DNA from: Leptothoe sp034932105 | GTDB lineage: Bacteria; Cyanobacteriota; Cyanobacteriia; Phormidesmidales; Phormidesmidaceae | Reading direction: 5' to 3' | Assembly (NCBI RefSeq): GCF_034932105.1 | Contig: NZ_JAYGIG010000119.1 | Span: forward strand, 20,570 to 84,569 | DNA length: 64,000 nt | Shown: positions 1-7,625 of the stretch, one piece after another | Position numbering within the stretch: the first letter of the stretch is position 1 | Layout: each line of letters begins with the position of its first letter | The notes under the pieces: model-generated | The model's database searches: none | What the model saw: only the letters and a program-made list of their open reading frames with translations | Told to the model about the DNA's origin: nothing | Made by a program: the position numbers and the translations under genes

Positions 1-132
1 GTAACGTTCGGAAATATGGGTCTATGGGGCCGTGAATTTTGTCGAGGTGTTCCATGGCAACCCCTAGGAAATTCCTGAGAACTGGAACCAGAAGCGATAA
101 AATGAGCCACCGTCACCGTGGGGGTATTTTAG

Positions 133-729
133 GTGTTTGCAACGGCAGAGCTGCTATGGGCTCTAATCGGCTTGATTCTAACCATTGGGGGTACCTGGCT
201 AGAGGTCTTCGTGATCAACGGACCTTGGGCTTGGACCAGTGGTGTAGAGGTATTTTCCCTGGGGGTGAGCTTTCAGGTGGGGGCCGTCTTGTTGATTGGT
301 TGTTTAGGGGGGCAAAATGCCGCAGCCCTTTCCCAGATTGCCTATCTCGGTTTGGGCCTTTTGCTGTTTCAGACATTTGATTTGCAAGTTTTTACCCAGG
401 GGGGTGGGCTGAGCTATTTACGGGAGCCGAGCTTTGGTTACTTGCTGGGGTTTATCCCGGCGGCGTGGGTCTGTGGTTATCTGGCCTTTTGGGAAACCCT
501 TAAATTAGAGACCTTAGCCCTCAGCTGTTTGGGGGGGCTGTTAACGATGCATGGGGTGGGGTTGGTGTATTTGCCCCTAGCCTATGTATTACAGTGGACT
601 GGGGCCAATGCTCCATCTCTGGCAGAGGCTGTTTTTACCTATTCCATTGCCCCTATTCCAGGACAGCTAGTTTTGGTCTGTGCCGTTTCGGTGATGGCCT
701 ACGGTATGCGTCAGCTTATGTTTTATTAG
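133..729 (+). CDS. bioY: BioY-family biotin transporter substrate-binding (S) component
   Basis: Integral membrane protein of 198 aa that binds biotin in an ECF-type or solitary BioY uptake system at the plasma membrane. The N-terminus (FATAELLWALIGLILTIGGT) is characteristic of cyanobacterial BioY, and the rest is about six hydrophobic segments with short loops, including PSFGYLLGF and IPGQLVLV near the end. Translation must start at or after the GTG at 133, because an in-frame TAG lies directly before it. lspA follows 37 bp downstream on the same strand, so the two are probably co-transcribed. bioD lies 33 kb away. No riboswitch was recognised upstream. Confidence 0.9.
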   Translation: MFATAELLWALIGLILTIGGTWLEVFVINGPWAWTSGVEVFSLGVSFQVGAVLLIGCLGGQNAAALSQIAYLGLGLLLFQTFDLQVFTQGGGLSYLREPSFGYLLGFIPAAWVCGYLAFWETLKLETLALSCLGGLLTMHGVGLVYLPLAYVLQWTGANAPSLAEAVFTYSIAPIPGQLVLVCAVSVMAYGMRQLMFY

Positions 730-766
730 TGTTTCCAAGTGTTTTAGTTAGTGTCGTCATAACAGC

Positions 767-1264
767 ATGGGCAGATTCAGAAGAACAAAGATCAATCGCC
801 TGTTCTGGGTAGCGGCTTTTGTTGGCCTTTTGTTAGACCAGGTAACCAAGCATTGGGCGGTGCAAAATTTTGACCTAGGTCAGCCGGTGACTGTGATTCC
901 GGGGGTGCTGAATTTTACCTATGTGCTCAATCGCGGTGCCGCTTGGAGTATTTGTAGTGGTGATAGCTGTCGTTGGATCCTTCCCTGGCTGTCGATTATT
1001 GTCAGTATTGGTATTGCCGGTTATGGTCTGTGGGTCCGGATTGAGGATCGTTGGGAGCGGGCTGGCTGGGGTTTTATTTTGGCGGGAGCCTTGGGCAATG
1101 GCATTGATCGGGTGAAGGCGGGGGAAGTGGTGGACTTTATCCAGGCCTTTCCGGTGACCCGGTTTCCGGTGTTTAACCTGGCAGATATATGGATAAACGT
1201 GGGTATTGTTTGTTTGTTTATTGCCATTTTGCTGACGGCAAAACGGGAGAAACGGCAATCTTAA
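767..1264 (+). CDS. lspA: Lipoprotein signal peptidase (signal peptidase II)
   Basis: Aspartic membrane protease that removes signal peptides from prolipoproteins at the plasma membrane. The 165-aa length is normal. Four hydrophobic segments are visible. The two catalytic-Asp motifs are present: GNGIDR around residue 110-115 and FNLADIWINVG around residue 136-146. The N-terminal DQVTK motif (about residue 25) is also family-typical. It lies just downstream of bioY. At least one predicted lipoprotein substrate (the SBP-vWA protein at 42.1-43.8 kb) is in this window. Confidence 0.95.
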   Translation: MGRFRRTKINRLFWVAAFVGLLLDQVTKHWAVQNFDLGQPVTVIPGVLNFTYVLNRGAAWSICSGDSCRWILPWLSIIVSIGIAGYGLWVRIEDRWERAGWGFILAGALGNGIDRVKAGEVVDFIQAFPVTRFPVFNLADIWINVGIVCLFIAILLTAKREKRQS

Positions 1265-1279
1265 GCCCTATGGTGATGA

Positions 1280-1455
1280 GGGGCCTTATGGGGTGATTAG
1301 ATTCTATAAGGTCTATGATCAGGGACTTTATGGGGTGACTGAGTTCTATAAGGTCTATAACAAGGGGCCTTATGGGGTGACTGAGTTCTATAAGGTCTAT
1401 AACAAGGGGCCTTATGGGGTGACTGAGATTCTATAAGGTCTATGACAAGGGGCAT
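1280..1455. repeat. 42-bp tandem repeat, about four copies, in a 417-bp intergenic gap
   Basis: Four consecutive copies of a unit containing TATGGGGTGA and TTCTATAAGGTCTAT, with the TATGGGG core recurring at about 1287, 1329, 1371 and 1413, a constant 42-bp period. The first copy is slightly diverged, the middle two are nearly identical, and the last carries a one-base insertion. No reading frame covers it convincingly. The rest of the gap to the PBP gene (1456-1681) is AT-rich, with nothing recognised other than possible promoter sequence. Confidence 0.85.
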
Positions 1456-1681
1456 TGTTTAGGATTGGAATGACTCATTTAAATGCATAATTCAACTCAA
1501 AGTGAGTCGTAGTGAGTAGTCTTGGTTAGGCTTCGTTTAGTTATCATGTCCGTAATCCTGATTGTGTCGTTTGTATTTGCAATCAACGAATTAGGCAGAT
1601 CAGGGGCCAGTTGTTAGGGGGAAAGGGTACCCCTATTGCTTATATGCATTTTTAATTTAATTAATTCTCTTGCGTTCCAGG

Positions 1682-3955
1682 ATGACTCAGCCGCCCCCTC
1701 GAAAATCATCGATGTCTCCCCCTCGAACCATCTTGGGGACCATGACCCAAGTGATTCAAAATGTCGCTCGGATAGATTTTAATCAGCTGGTGTTGAAGCC
1801 AGGGGCCAGGGTACCTCAGCTGGTGGTGGAGTATGACGCTCAGCAGCAGGTGTATGACCTGGTGGGTGATCACTATGTGCTGGGGCGGAGTTCTAAGAGC
1901 TGTGACATTGTGGTGCGCAGCCCGTTGGTGAGTCAAACCCATTTGACGTTGACTCGCGATCGCAACCAACCGGGCAACCCCTTTGTCCTCAAAGACAAGC
2001 AATCCACCAACGGCACCTACTGTGGCAAAAAGCGGCTAAAAACCTTCAAACTGCAAGACGGCGATGTCCTCAGCCTGGGCCCCAGGGAACTGAACGATGC
2101 CGTCACCCTACGGTTCCGAAACCCGGCCCCGTGGTACCTCAAGACCATTCGCTACGGTCTCTACGGTATGACCGGCTCCATTGCCCTAGCGGCCTTCTGG
2201 GTAGTGGCCATTGAATGGCCCAAAATTCCCATTCGCCCCATCCCCGAGTCGGTGCAGGGGCCAGTGTCGGTCTATGGCAACGAAAATGGCGATCGGGTGC
2301 TGCTCAACCCGATCAATAACCAGGCCCACATCGAAAAAGCTCGGCTGCGGGAGTATTCCCCCTACTTGCCCCAGGCGGTGGTGGCCTCGGAAGATTCTCG
2401 CTACTACTGGCACCTAGGGGTGGATCCCTGGGGTATTGCCCGCGCTGCCAAAACGAACCTCAGCAGCGGCTCCATTCGGGAAGGGGCTAGCACCCTCACC
2501 CAGCAAATGGCCCGCAACATCTATCCGGAGTATGTGGGCAGTGATGACAGCGCCATGCGCAAAATCCGTGAGATGGTCGTCGCCCTCAAGCTGGAAACGT
2601 TTTTCAGTAAGAACCGGCTCATGTTGCTGTATCTAAACCGGGTGTATCTGGGCAATAATCTCTACGGGTTTGAAGATGCGTCCCAGTTTTATTTTGAAAA
2701 GTCTGCCAAGGACCTAAACATTCAAGAGGCCGCCATGTTGGTGGGAATTTTGCCCGCCCCCAATGCCTTTAACCCGGTGCAGAGCTACGATGACGCCCTG
2801 GACTACCGCAACCGGGTGATTGAGCGCATGGTGGTGCTAGGCATGATCAACCAGGAGGATGGTCGTCGGGCTAGGCGCTCCCGGATTGAGATTAGTCCCA
2901 AGGCGCGTCGCCAACTCCAGAGCATTCGGGCTCCCTATTTTTACAGCTATGTGTTTGATGAGCTGGACCAGCTGCTGGGGCTGGGGCTGGCTCGTGAGGG
3001 CAACTTTCATGTGGAAACCAGTCTGGATTTAGCGGTCCAAGCCCAGGCCGAAACCTCCCTGCGTTCGGGCATTGCCAACCTGGGGGAGCGCTCCGGTTTT
3101 TCCCAAGGGGCGTTAGTCACGCTGCAGTCCTCCACGGGGGAAATTCGGGCCCTAGTGGGCGGAGCGGACTATGCTCAAAGCCAGTTTAATCGAGCCTCCC
3201 AGGCGATCCGTCAGCCCGGTTCCGCCTTTAAAGTCTTTGCCTATGCCAGTGCCCTAGAACAGGGCATTTCCCCTGGTACTGCCTATAGCTGTGATGACTT
3301 TAACTGGGGTGGCCAATTTTACGAGGGCTGTCGTTCGGGGGGGGGCTCCCTGGATATGTATGGAGGCTTTGCCCGGTCAGAGAATGTGGTGGCGCTCCGG
3401 GTAGCTCGCGAGGCTGGATTAGATAATATTGCGGCTTTGGCTCGTACCATGGGCATTGAGTCAGAACTTGATCCGGTGCCGGGGATGGTGCTGGGGCAAA
3501 GTGGGGTGACCCCTTTGGAAATGACCGGGGCGGTGGGTGCGATCGCAAATGCCGGTATCTGGAATCGGCCCCACGGTATTCAGCGGATATTGGACAGTAG
3601 CGACTGTGCAGATAGTCGCGATCGCAACACCTGCCGCGTCATCTTTGACTTTGCCACCAACAGCTCCGACGTTAACCAAGACGTCCTCACATCCGAAACC
3701 GCCCGCACCATGACCACCCTGATGCAAGGCACCGTCAACGGTGGCACTGGCTCTAGCGCTTATTTAGGCCTGGGTGAAGCGGGCAAAACCGGTACCACCA
3801 ACGACAACGTTGACCTTTGGTTTGTCGGCTTTGTCCCCAGCGCCGACCTAGTCACCGGTATCTGGCTGGGGAATGACAATAACGACCCCACCAACGGCAG
3901 TAGTGCAGAAGCTGCCCAACTTTGGAGCAACTATATGGGCCAAGTTGTGAGGTAG
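1682..3955 (+). CDS. FHA domain-containing class A penicillin-binding protein (transglycosylase/transpeptidase)
   Basis: Bifunctional peptidoglycan synthase anchored in the plasma membrane. Domains in order: FHA phosphothreonine-binding domain (about residues 65-130; YVLGRSSKSCDIVV, STNGTY), one transmembrane segment (about 165-185), GT51 glycosyltransferase (ASEDSRYYWHLGVDPWG about 240, EGASTLTQQ about 275), and transpeptidase with SAFK (about 515), SEN and KTGTT (about 705). All catalytic motifs are intact. The longest frame opens at a TTG (1670). I prefer the ATG at 1682, and ATGs at 1712 or 1742 are possible. The FHA domain suggests control by Ser/Thr kinases, of which this window encodes two. 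No partner gene is adjacent. Confidence 0.92.
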   Translation: MTQPPPRKSSMSPPRTILGTMTQVIQNVARIDFNQLVLKPGARVPQLVVEYDAQQQVYDLVGDHYVLGRSSKSCDIVVRSPLVSQTHLTLTRDRNQPGNPFVLKDKQSTNGTYCGKKRLKTFKLQDGDVLSLGPRELNDAVTLRFRNPAPWYLKTIRYGLYGMTGSIALAAFWVVAIEWPKIPIRPIPESVQGPVSVYGNENGDRVLLNPINNQAHIEKARLREYSPYLPQAVVASEDSRYYWHLGVDPWGIARAAKTNLSSGSIREGASTLTQQMARNIYPEYVGSDDSAMRKIREMVVALKLETFFSKNRLMLLYLNRVYLGNNLYGFEDASQFYFEKSAKDLNIQEAAMLVGILPAPNAFNPVQSYDDALDYRNRVIERMVVLGMINQEDGRRARRSRIEISPKARRQLQSIRAPYFYSYVFDELDQLLGLGLAREGNFHVETSLDLAVQAQAETSLRSGIANLGERSGFSQGALVTLQSSTGEIRALVGGADYAQSQFNRASQAIRQPGSAFKVFAYASALEQGISPGTAYSCDDFNWGGQFYEGCRSGGGSLDMYGGFARSENVVALRVAREAGLDNIAALARTMGIESELDPVPGMVLGQSGVTPLEMTGAVGAIANAGIWNRPHGIQRILDSSDCADSRDRNTCRVIFDFATNSSDVNQDVLTSETARTMTTLMQGTVNGGTGSSAYLGLGEAGKTGTTNDNVDLWFVGFVPSADLVTGIWLGNDNNDPTNGSSAEAAQLWSNYMGQVVR

Positions 3956-3982
3956 CCCCTTATACCATCCATAGTTTGACTG

Positions 3983-4294
3983 TTAAAAAACTTCTCGTGA
4001 ATTATGCCCAATCTGCGTAAAATCACTATTTTTTTTTCTTAATAATAGACGCAGTTTTCCCCAGGGTTTTCCTTGGGTTTTCCCCAGGTTAAGCAGGGTT
4101 TTCCCCAGGTTGCTACCAACGCTCAATCCATGCACAGCTTCTGTGGAAAACTCGTTCGTCTGGGGATCAGTCTGACTTTGTAAGTCAATATAACGAAAAT
4201 ACTGCTTTAACCCTCTTGGTACCGTCAGCCAGATTTTTGAATTAGGAAATTCTAAAGAATGGCAGGCATTGCCAAGGGCGATCGTCTCTTGCAC
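3983..4294 (-). CDS. Doubtful small ORF in the 500-bp gap after the PBP gene
   Basis: A 103-aa frame starting at a GTG. The open frame extends upstream without any further start codon to about 4410 and reads plausibly (KRFSSIGTQGKAGDFSLGLL), so this may be the remains of a longer gene rather than an intact one. The C-terminal part is built from the GGTTTTCC-type repeats at 4054-4109 (NLGKT repeated). No family was recognised. It may be non-coding. Confidence 0.2.
   Translation of the reverse strand: MQETIALGNACHSLEFPNSKIWLTVPRGLKQYFRYIDLQSQTDPQTNEFSTEAVHGLSVGSNLGKTLLNLGKTQGKPWGKLRLLLRKKNSDFTQIGHNSREVF
4054..4109. repeat. Cluster of GTTTTCC(C/T)-type short direct repeats
   Basis: Four direct copies of a roughly 12-bp motif (GTTTTCCCCAGG at 4054, 4077 and 4098; GTTTTCCTTGGG at 4066). 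A TTTTCCACAG motif in the opposite orientation lies about 40 bp further on (about 4140-4150). The motif resembles the cyanobacterial DnaA-box consensus TTTTCCACA only in its first half. No dnaA or dnaN gene is nearby. Confidence 0.6.
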
Positions 4295-4460
4295 AATGAA
4301 GCTCCACTGAATCAGGAGACCGAGTGAAAAGTCTCCTGCTTTACCCTGGGTGCCGATGCTGCTAAATCGTTTGTAGTAGCAATGGGGTAAGGGTGCTCGT
4401 ACTAAGCTCTAGCTTGTTGTGTTTTGAATTTGTGTTTTGAATTAAAGAGGCGTTAGATTG

Positions 4461-4724
4461 ATGACTACAGTTCCGGCCAATACAGCTACTGCAACTCCAG
4501 CCACGATAAATCCAGCTGCTGTAAATCCAGCCACTGTCAGCCTGATGGTAGAAATTCCTGAAGCTCTACATCTATCCATGCAGGACTATTTGAATACCCA
4601 CGAGCTTTGGAGTCAGGAGCGGGTCATGCAGGCTGCGCTTTCTCTCTTTCTCATGCAAAATGGTGTGAATCAACCCCATGTGAATAGTCTTTATTTGGAT
4701 AGTCTGTTTGGCTATGCGGCCTAG
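4461..4724 (+). CDS. DUF2811 domain-containing protein
   Basis: Small soluble protein of 87 aa with an Ala/Thr/Pro-rich leader (residues 1-25) followed by the DUF2811 core (VSLMVEIPEALHLSMQDYL, then the ALSLFLMQNG segment and a C-terminal YLDSLF). The family is widespread in cyanobacteria and has no known function. The open frame includes a TTG at 4458, but the ATG at 4461 is preceded by AAAGAGG at a good ribosome-binding distance. It stands alone as a transcription unit. Confidence 0.85.
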   Translation: MTTVPANTATATPATINPAAVNPATVSLMVEIPEALHLSMQDYLNTHELWSQERVMQAALSLFLMQNGVNQPHVNSLYLDSLFGYAA

Positions 4725-4741
4725 ATGGAGAAATTCTCAGA

Positions 4742-4799
4742 GAACGATACTCTTCCTCGATTAGGCTCTACGTAATTTTGGTAGTGATCGTTCCTTTTT
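4742..4799 (+). terminator. Possible terminator after the DUF2811 gene
   Basis: GAACGATAC and GTGATCGTTC can pair across a long loop, and the second arm is followed directly by CCTTTTT. The long loop (about 33 nt) makes this a weak candidate. Confidence 0.35.
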
Positions 4800-4960
4800 G
4801 AAACACATTCTCTACCCTAGCGACCATGGCAATGCATTAGAGCAGCTCCATGGGGCGCTGCAAAATCGAAGTAGATATAAAATCGTAGGAAGTGCGGAGG
4901 CGTTCCGCCGCTCCGTCCTGTGGGTGCTAACCAAGAGATGTCCCGACCAGCATCAGAAAC

Positions 4961-5305
4961 ATGAACTCGCAGAACTTTCTAGCCCAGCTACCTATCAACA
5001 GCACCTTAGAAACCTGTAAAACCTTACTGGTTGATCATTATGGTCAGCGTCTAAAGGGACTTATCCTATTTGGTTCTGCTGCTAGACAAGAAAGGACTGA
5101 CACGAGTGATATTGATTTATTGGTGTTATTGCCGTCAACAATAGATCATGCCCAAGAACTAAGCTCATTAGTTGATTTACTTTACCCGCTGCAATTAGAA
5201 GCAACCCATTGGATTTCCATTAAACCAGCTGCTCAAGATGACTTCGAAGCAGGCAACACACAACTCTATAGAAATATTCAACAGGAAGGAATTCGTCTGC
5301 TGTGA
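4961..5305 (+). CDS. MNT-type nucleotidyltransferase (minimal NTase of an MNT/HEPN module)
   Basis: 114-aa minimal nucleotidyltransferase. The active-site motif LFGSAARQE then SDIDLLVLL (residues about 36-60) is intact, with Gly-Ser and the two Asp of DxD. Such proteins act as antitoxins that AMPylate their HEPN ribonuclease partner. The HEPN partner gene lies directly downstream but is truncated (next entry), so the module is probably broken. The short ORF between 4798 and 5019 is not credible. The stretch before the gene contains a GC-rich inverted repeat (GCGGAGGCGTTCCGCC) at about 4895-4912. Confidence 0.85.
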   Translation: MNSQNFLAQLPINSTLETCKTLLVDHYGQRLKGLILFGSAARQERTDTSDIDLLVLLPSTIDHAQELSSLVDLLYPLQLEATHWISIKPAAQDDFEAGNTQLYRNIQQEGIRLL

Positions 5306-5314
5306 GTAGTCCAA

Positions 5315-5512
5315 GTGTTGCGAGCCATTAGCCTTCACTTTGTTAAAACAGGCCGTCTAGATAAAAGTTATGGCAGGAATTCAAACTGGTTAGCCGAACT
5401 CCGCCAGGTTGGAGATTATGGTGAATCTCGTCGGGTAACCCTTGATGAAGCAAAACGGGCTATCTCAGTAGCTGACGGATTTCTGACTCAAGTACGTCTA
5501 ATACTGGGGTAA
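5315..5512 (+). pseudogene. Truncated HEPN-domain protein (C-terminal half only)
   Basis: 65 aa that match only the second half of the HEPN family usually paired with MNT: the FVKTGRLDKS and LRQVGDYGES motifs, followed by the final helix (DEAKRAISVADGFL). About 60 N-terminal residues, including the first helices, are missing. A GTGAGTAGTCC at 5302, overlapping the MNT stop as the start of a coupled HEPN gene would, runs into a stop after nine codons. An internal deletion with frame loss is therefore likely. A short product from the GTG at 5315 cannot be excluded. Confidence 0.7.
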
Positions 5513-5610
5513 CTATGGGCAATGAGTTCACAGCCATACAGATTTACTGTTTCTGCGTAATTCAATTCGTTTAAACTGAACTGTTGTAGGCAATGCGAAG
5601 GATAAATTCC

Positions 5611-6093
5611 ATGCTCGACGAACAGGCCAAAAAGACGATGCTGCGCAAAATTCCCCATGCGCTCTACATCTGTGGAGTCAAAGATGGCGAAGATGTCAAC
5701 GGCTTTACCGCTAGCTGGGTTATGCAAGCGTCCTTTGCCCCACCCCTAGTGGTCAACTGCGTCAAAGCCGACTCCACATCCCATGCCATGATTAAAGCCA
5801 GTGGCGTCTTTGCCCTGAGTGTGCTGGAAGACGGTCAAAAAGACCTGGCTCAAAACTTCTTTAAGCCTCTGCGTCGGGTGGGCAACAAATTTGAAGACAT
5901 CGAATTTTATCCCGGTCCCGAAACCGGCTGCCCCATCATCAAAGACACCCTGGGCTATGTGGAATGTAGCGTGATCAGCGCTGTTGAGCATGGCGACCAC
6001 ACCGTCTTTGTCGGTGAAGTCATTGGCTCAGGCATTCACCGTGAAGGCGATGCCCTATTATTATCCACCACCGGTTGGAACTACGGCGGATAG
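5611..6093 (+). CDS. Flavin reductase-like domain protein (FMN-binding split barrel)
   Basis: Soluble 160-aa protein of the flavin reductase-like/flavoredoxin family that binds FMN in a split-barrel fold. Visible family features are VNGFTASWVMQASFAPPLV (about 35-55), FALSVL (about 75) and FVGEVIGSG near the C-terminus. The reading frame opens at 5593, but the internal ATG at 5611 (MLDEQAKKTM) has AAGGA nine bases upstream and fits homologues better. The substrate is unknown. It may form a unit with the tautomerase gene 82 bp downstream. Confidence 0.85.
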   Translation: MLDEQAKKTMLRKIPHALYICGVKDGEDVNGFTASWVMQASFAPPLVVNCVKADSTSHAMIKASGVFALSVLEDGQKDLAQNFFKPLRRVGNKFEDIEFYPGPETGCPIIKDTLGYVECSVISAVEHGDHTVFVGEVIGSGIHREGDALLLSTTGWNYGG

Positions 6094-6175
6094 TCTGAAT
6101 GTGTGGATATACTCCGTTGGCAAAGGACTCCACCTCTTTACACAATGAGATTAGTTGTTTATCCCTGCTATAACC

Positions 6176-6526
6176 ATGCCTCTTATCAAAGTCCAAACCT
6201 CCGTCGATGCCCCATCTAAAGGCGCTGTCGAAGACATGCTCAAGCAGCTATCTGCCAGCTTGGCAAAACATATTGGCAAACCAGAGTCCTATGTGATGAC
6301 TGCATTTCAGCCCAGCACCCCCATGACCTTTGGGGGCAGTACCGACCCCACCTGCTACATCGAAATCAAAAGCGTGGGCACCATGGGCAGCAAAACCAAA
6401 ACTATGAGCCAGGAATTCTGCGCCCAGGTTCAGGCCGCCTTGGGGGTCCCCCCAGACCGCACCTACATCGAATTTGCTGACTCTGAAGGGGCCATGTGGG
6501 GATGGAATGGTAGAACTTTTGGTTAG
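6176..6526 (+). CDS. MIF-family tautomerase
   Basis: 116-aa homologue of macrophage migration inhibitory factor (phenylpyruvate/dopachrome tautomerase superfamily). The start at 6176 is chosen because it leaves the catalytic proline as residue 2 (MPLIKVQT), exposed as Pro1 after Met removal. The open frame extends to an upstream ATG at 6155, which would bury the proline. CYIEIKSVG and the C-terminal WGWNGRTFG are family-typical. The physiological role in cyanobacteria is unknown. The gene faces the repeat array at 6.6-7.6 kb. Confidence 0.9.
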   Translation: MPLIKVQTSVDAPSKGAVEDMLKQLSASLAKHIGKPESYVMTAFQPSTPMTFGGSTDPTCYIEIKSVGTMGSKTKTMSQEFCAQVQAALGVPPDRTYIEFADSEGAMWGWNGRTFG

Positions 6527-6618
6527 GTCCAATGGGTTTATGGTGGTGTGCCAAAGAATTGGTTAAATTGAATTTATTCTTGCAACACAACCTATATAAA
6601 ACCCATATGTGTAATTAG

Positions 6619-6646
6619 CCCCGGCAGTAATGTCGGGGTTTTTTAT
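6619..6646 (+). terminator. First hairpin of the array, intrinsic-terminator-like
   Basis: CCCCGGCA and TGTCGGGG pair (one G-T wobble) around a GTAA loop and are followed by TTTTTTATT. It is 90 bp after the tautomerase gene and probably ends that transcript or a short RNA starting in the leader just upstream. Confidence 0.65.
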
Positions 6647-6749
6647 TGGGTTGATGGAGGGGCATAAATGGGCAAAGAAAATAGCCTTGTATTTATGAAA
6701 ATCTCCCTTACAAAGGGTCTGTATTACAATCCGGACGTTCTATCGCATA

Positions 6750-6766
6750 AGTGATTTACATCACAA
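6750..6766. promoter_or_regulatory. CRP-like palindrome, copy 1
   Basis: AGTGATTTACATCACAA matches the GTGA-N6-TCAC form bound by CRP-family regulators (cyanobacterial SyCRP1-type). No gene start lies downstream within 300 bp, so any target would be a non-coding transcript. Confidence 0.4.
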
Positions 6767-7003
6767 TACTGAGGATTTTATGCCAGTGTCAGTTGATAAA
6801 AAATAAAATTGATGCATTCATCTTCAATTTAAAGAAATCCTTTTAAGGCAATGTTTTCAGCCTTGTTTTGAGTAGCTAATTACTTTGCTTCAGTTATTCT
6901 TTAATTAGGTTCATGGTGTATTTACGGTGGCAGGATCCAAAATTGGTTACATTGAATTTGTGCTTAAGGCACACCTTATGAATAACCTAATATGTGTAAT
7001 CAG

Positions 7004-7033
7004 CCCCGGCAGTAATGTCGGGGTTATTTATTG
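7004..7033 (+). terminator. Second hairpin of the array
   Basis: Identical 20-nt stem-loop followed by TTATTTATT, a less perfect T-tract than the first copy. Confidence 0.5.
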
Positions 7034-7110
7034 GGTTTGAATAGGTATTTAAGTAGAGTTTTTAATGTCTGAAGAGTAGCTAAATAGATTGATTTAAATC
7101 TAGAAATAAG

Positions 7111-7124
7111 GTGATCTAAGTCAC
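7111..7124. promoter_or_regulatory. CRP-like palindrome, copy 2
   Basis: GTGATCTAAGTCAC, perfect GTGA-N6-TCAC arms, 140 bp before the third hairpin. Confidence 0.4.
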
Positions 7125-7250
7125 AATTATTGTTTCCTAGGTATTCTTTAAATATATTTACGAGTAATTTATAATCGGGGTTGTCAAAATTGACTACATT
7201 GAATTTGTGCTTAAAGCACACCTTATGAATAACCTAATATGTGTAATCAA

Positions 7251-7280
7251 CCCCGGCAGTAATGTCGGGGTTATTTATTG
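7251..7280 (+). terminator. Third hairpin of the array
   Basis: Identical stem-loop, 247 bp after the second, with the same TTATTTATT tail. Confidence 0.5.
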
Positions 7281-7357
7281 GGTTTGAATAGGTATTTAAG
7301 TAGGGTTTTTAATGTCTGAAGAGTAGCTAAATAGATTGATTTGAGCCTGGAAATAAG

Positions 7358-7371
7358 GTGATCTAAGTTAC
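7358..7371. promoter_or_regulatory. CRP-like palindrome, copy 3 (one arm mutated)
   Basis: GTGATCTAAGTTAC: the right arm has one C-to-T change relative to copy 2. Confidence 0.3.
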
Positions 7372-7497
7372 AATTATTGTCTCCTAGGTATTCTTTAAAT
7401 ATATTTACGAGTAATTTATGATCGGGGTTGTCAAAATTGACTACATTGAATTTGTGCTTAAGGCACATCTTATGAATAACCTAATATGTGTAATCAG

Positions 7498-7527
7498 CCC
7501 CGGCAGTAATGTCGGGGTTATTTATTG
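7498..7527 (+). terminator. Fourth hairpin of the array
   Basis: Identical stem-loop, 247 bp after the third. It lies about 110 bp beyond the 3' end of the convergent U32 peptidase gene. Confidence 0.5.
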
Positions 7528-7595
7528 ATTTTAAACAGCGTTTAAAATCAACTTTTTTGAGTCCTTAAACGCATCGATTTAGGTCATTTAATTAA

Positions 7596-7609
7596 GTGAT
7601 TTAAATCAC
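7596..7609. promoter_or_regulatory. CRP-like palindrome, copy 4
   Basis: GTGATTTAAATCAC, fully symmetrical, just beyond the 3' end of the U32 peptidase gene and with no gene start nearby. Confidence 0.4.
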
Positions 7610-7625
7610 GATCTTTAGGGTGAGT

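Larger units (their letters stand above)
6560..7620. repeat. Four-unit array of hairpins and CRP-like palindromes; core is two 247-bp tandem copies
   Basis: A 1.1-kb gene-free region. Each unit has a conserved leader (ATTGAATTTGTGC ... AATATGTGTAATC), an identical hairpin CCCCGGCAGTAATGTCGGGG, and about 100 bp further a GTGAT(C/T)TAA(A/G)TCAC palindrome. Hairpins start at 6619, 7004, 7251 and 7498. Palindromes start at 6751, 7111, 7358 and 7596. Units at about 7004-7250 and 7251-7497 are near-identical 247-bp tandem duplicates, and the roughly 11 differences I can count are all transitions. The outer units are more diverged. Two 65-aa reverse ORFs across the tandem copies are near-identical because the DNA is duplicated. 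Confidence 0.9.

Noticed and set aside
39..380. 113-aa ORF overlapping bioY
   Set aside because: Out of frame with bioY, which is clearly the real gene; Arg/Gly/Cys-rich shadow translation.
4054..4150. Chromosomal origin of replication
   Set aside because: Only one motif is a good DnaA box and no dnaA/dnaN/oriC-associated genes are near. Kept only as a low-interest repeat observation.
4798..5019. 73-aa ORF upstream of the MNT gene
   Set aside because: TTG start, overlaps the MNT gene start, and its middle is the translation of a GC-rich inverted repeat (GCGGAGGCGTTCCGCC). The peptide has no protein-like pattern.
7024..7468. Two near-identical 65-aa ORFs on the minus strand (7024-7221 and 7271-7468)
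   Set aside because: They are similar because the DNA is a 247-bp tandem duplication. The outer units share only the first residues of the frame, and the start codon falls inside a non-coding conserved leader. Not ruled out entirely, but a hairpin/RNA reading explains the conservation better.
6560..7620. CRISPR array
   Set aside because: Units are about 247 bp, the intervening sequence is itself duplicated rather than unique, and no cas gene is present.
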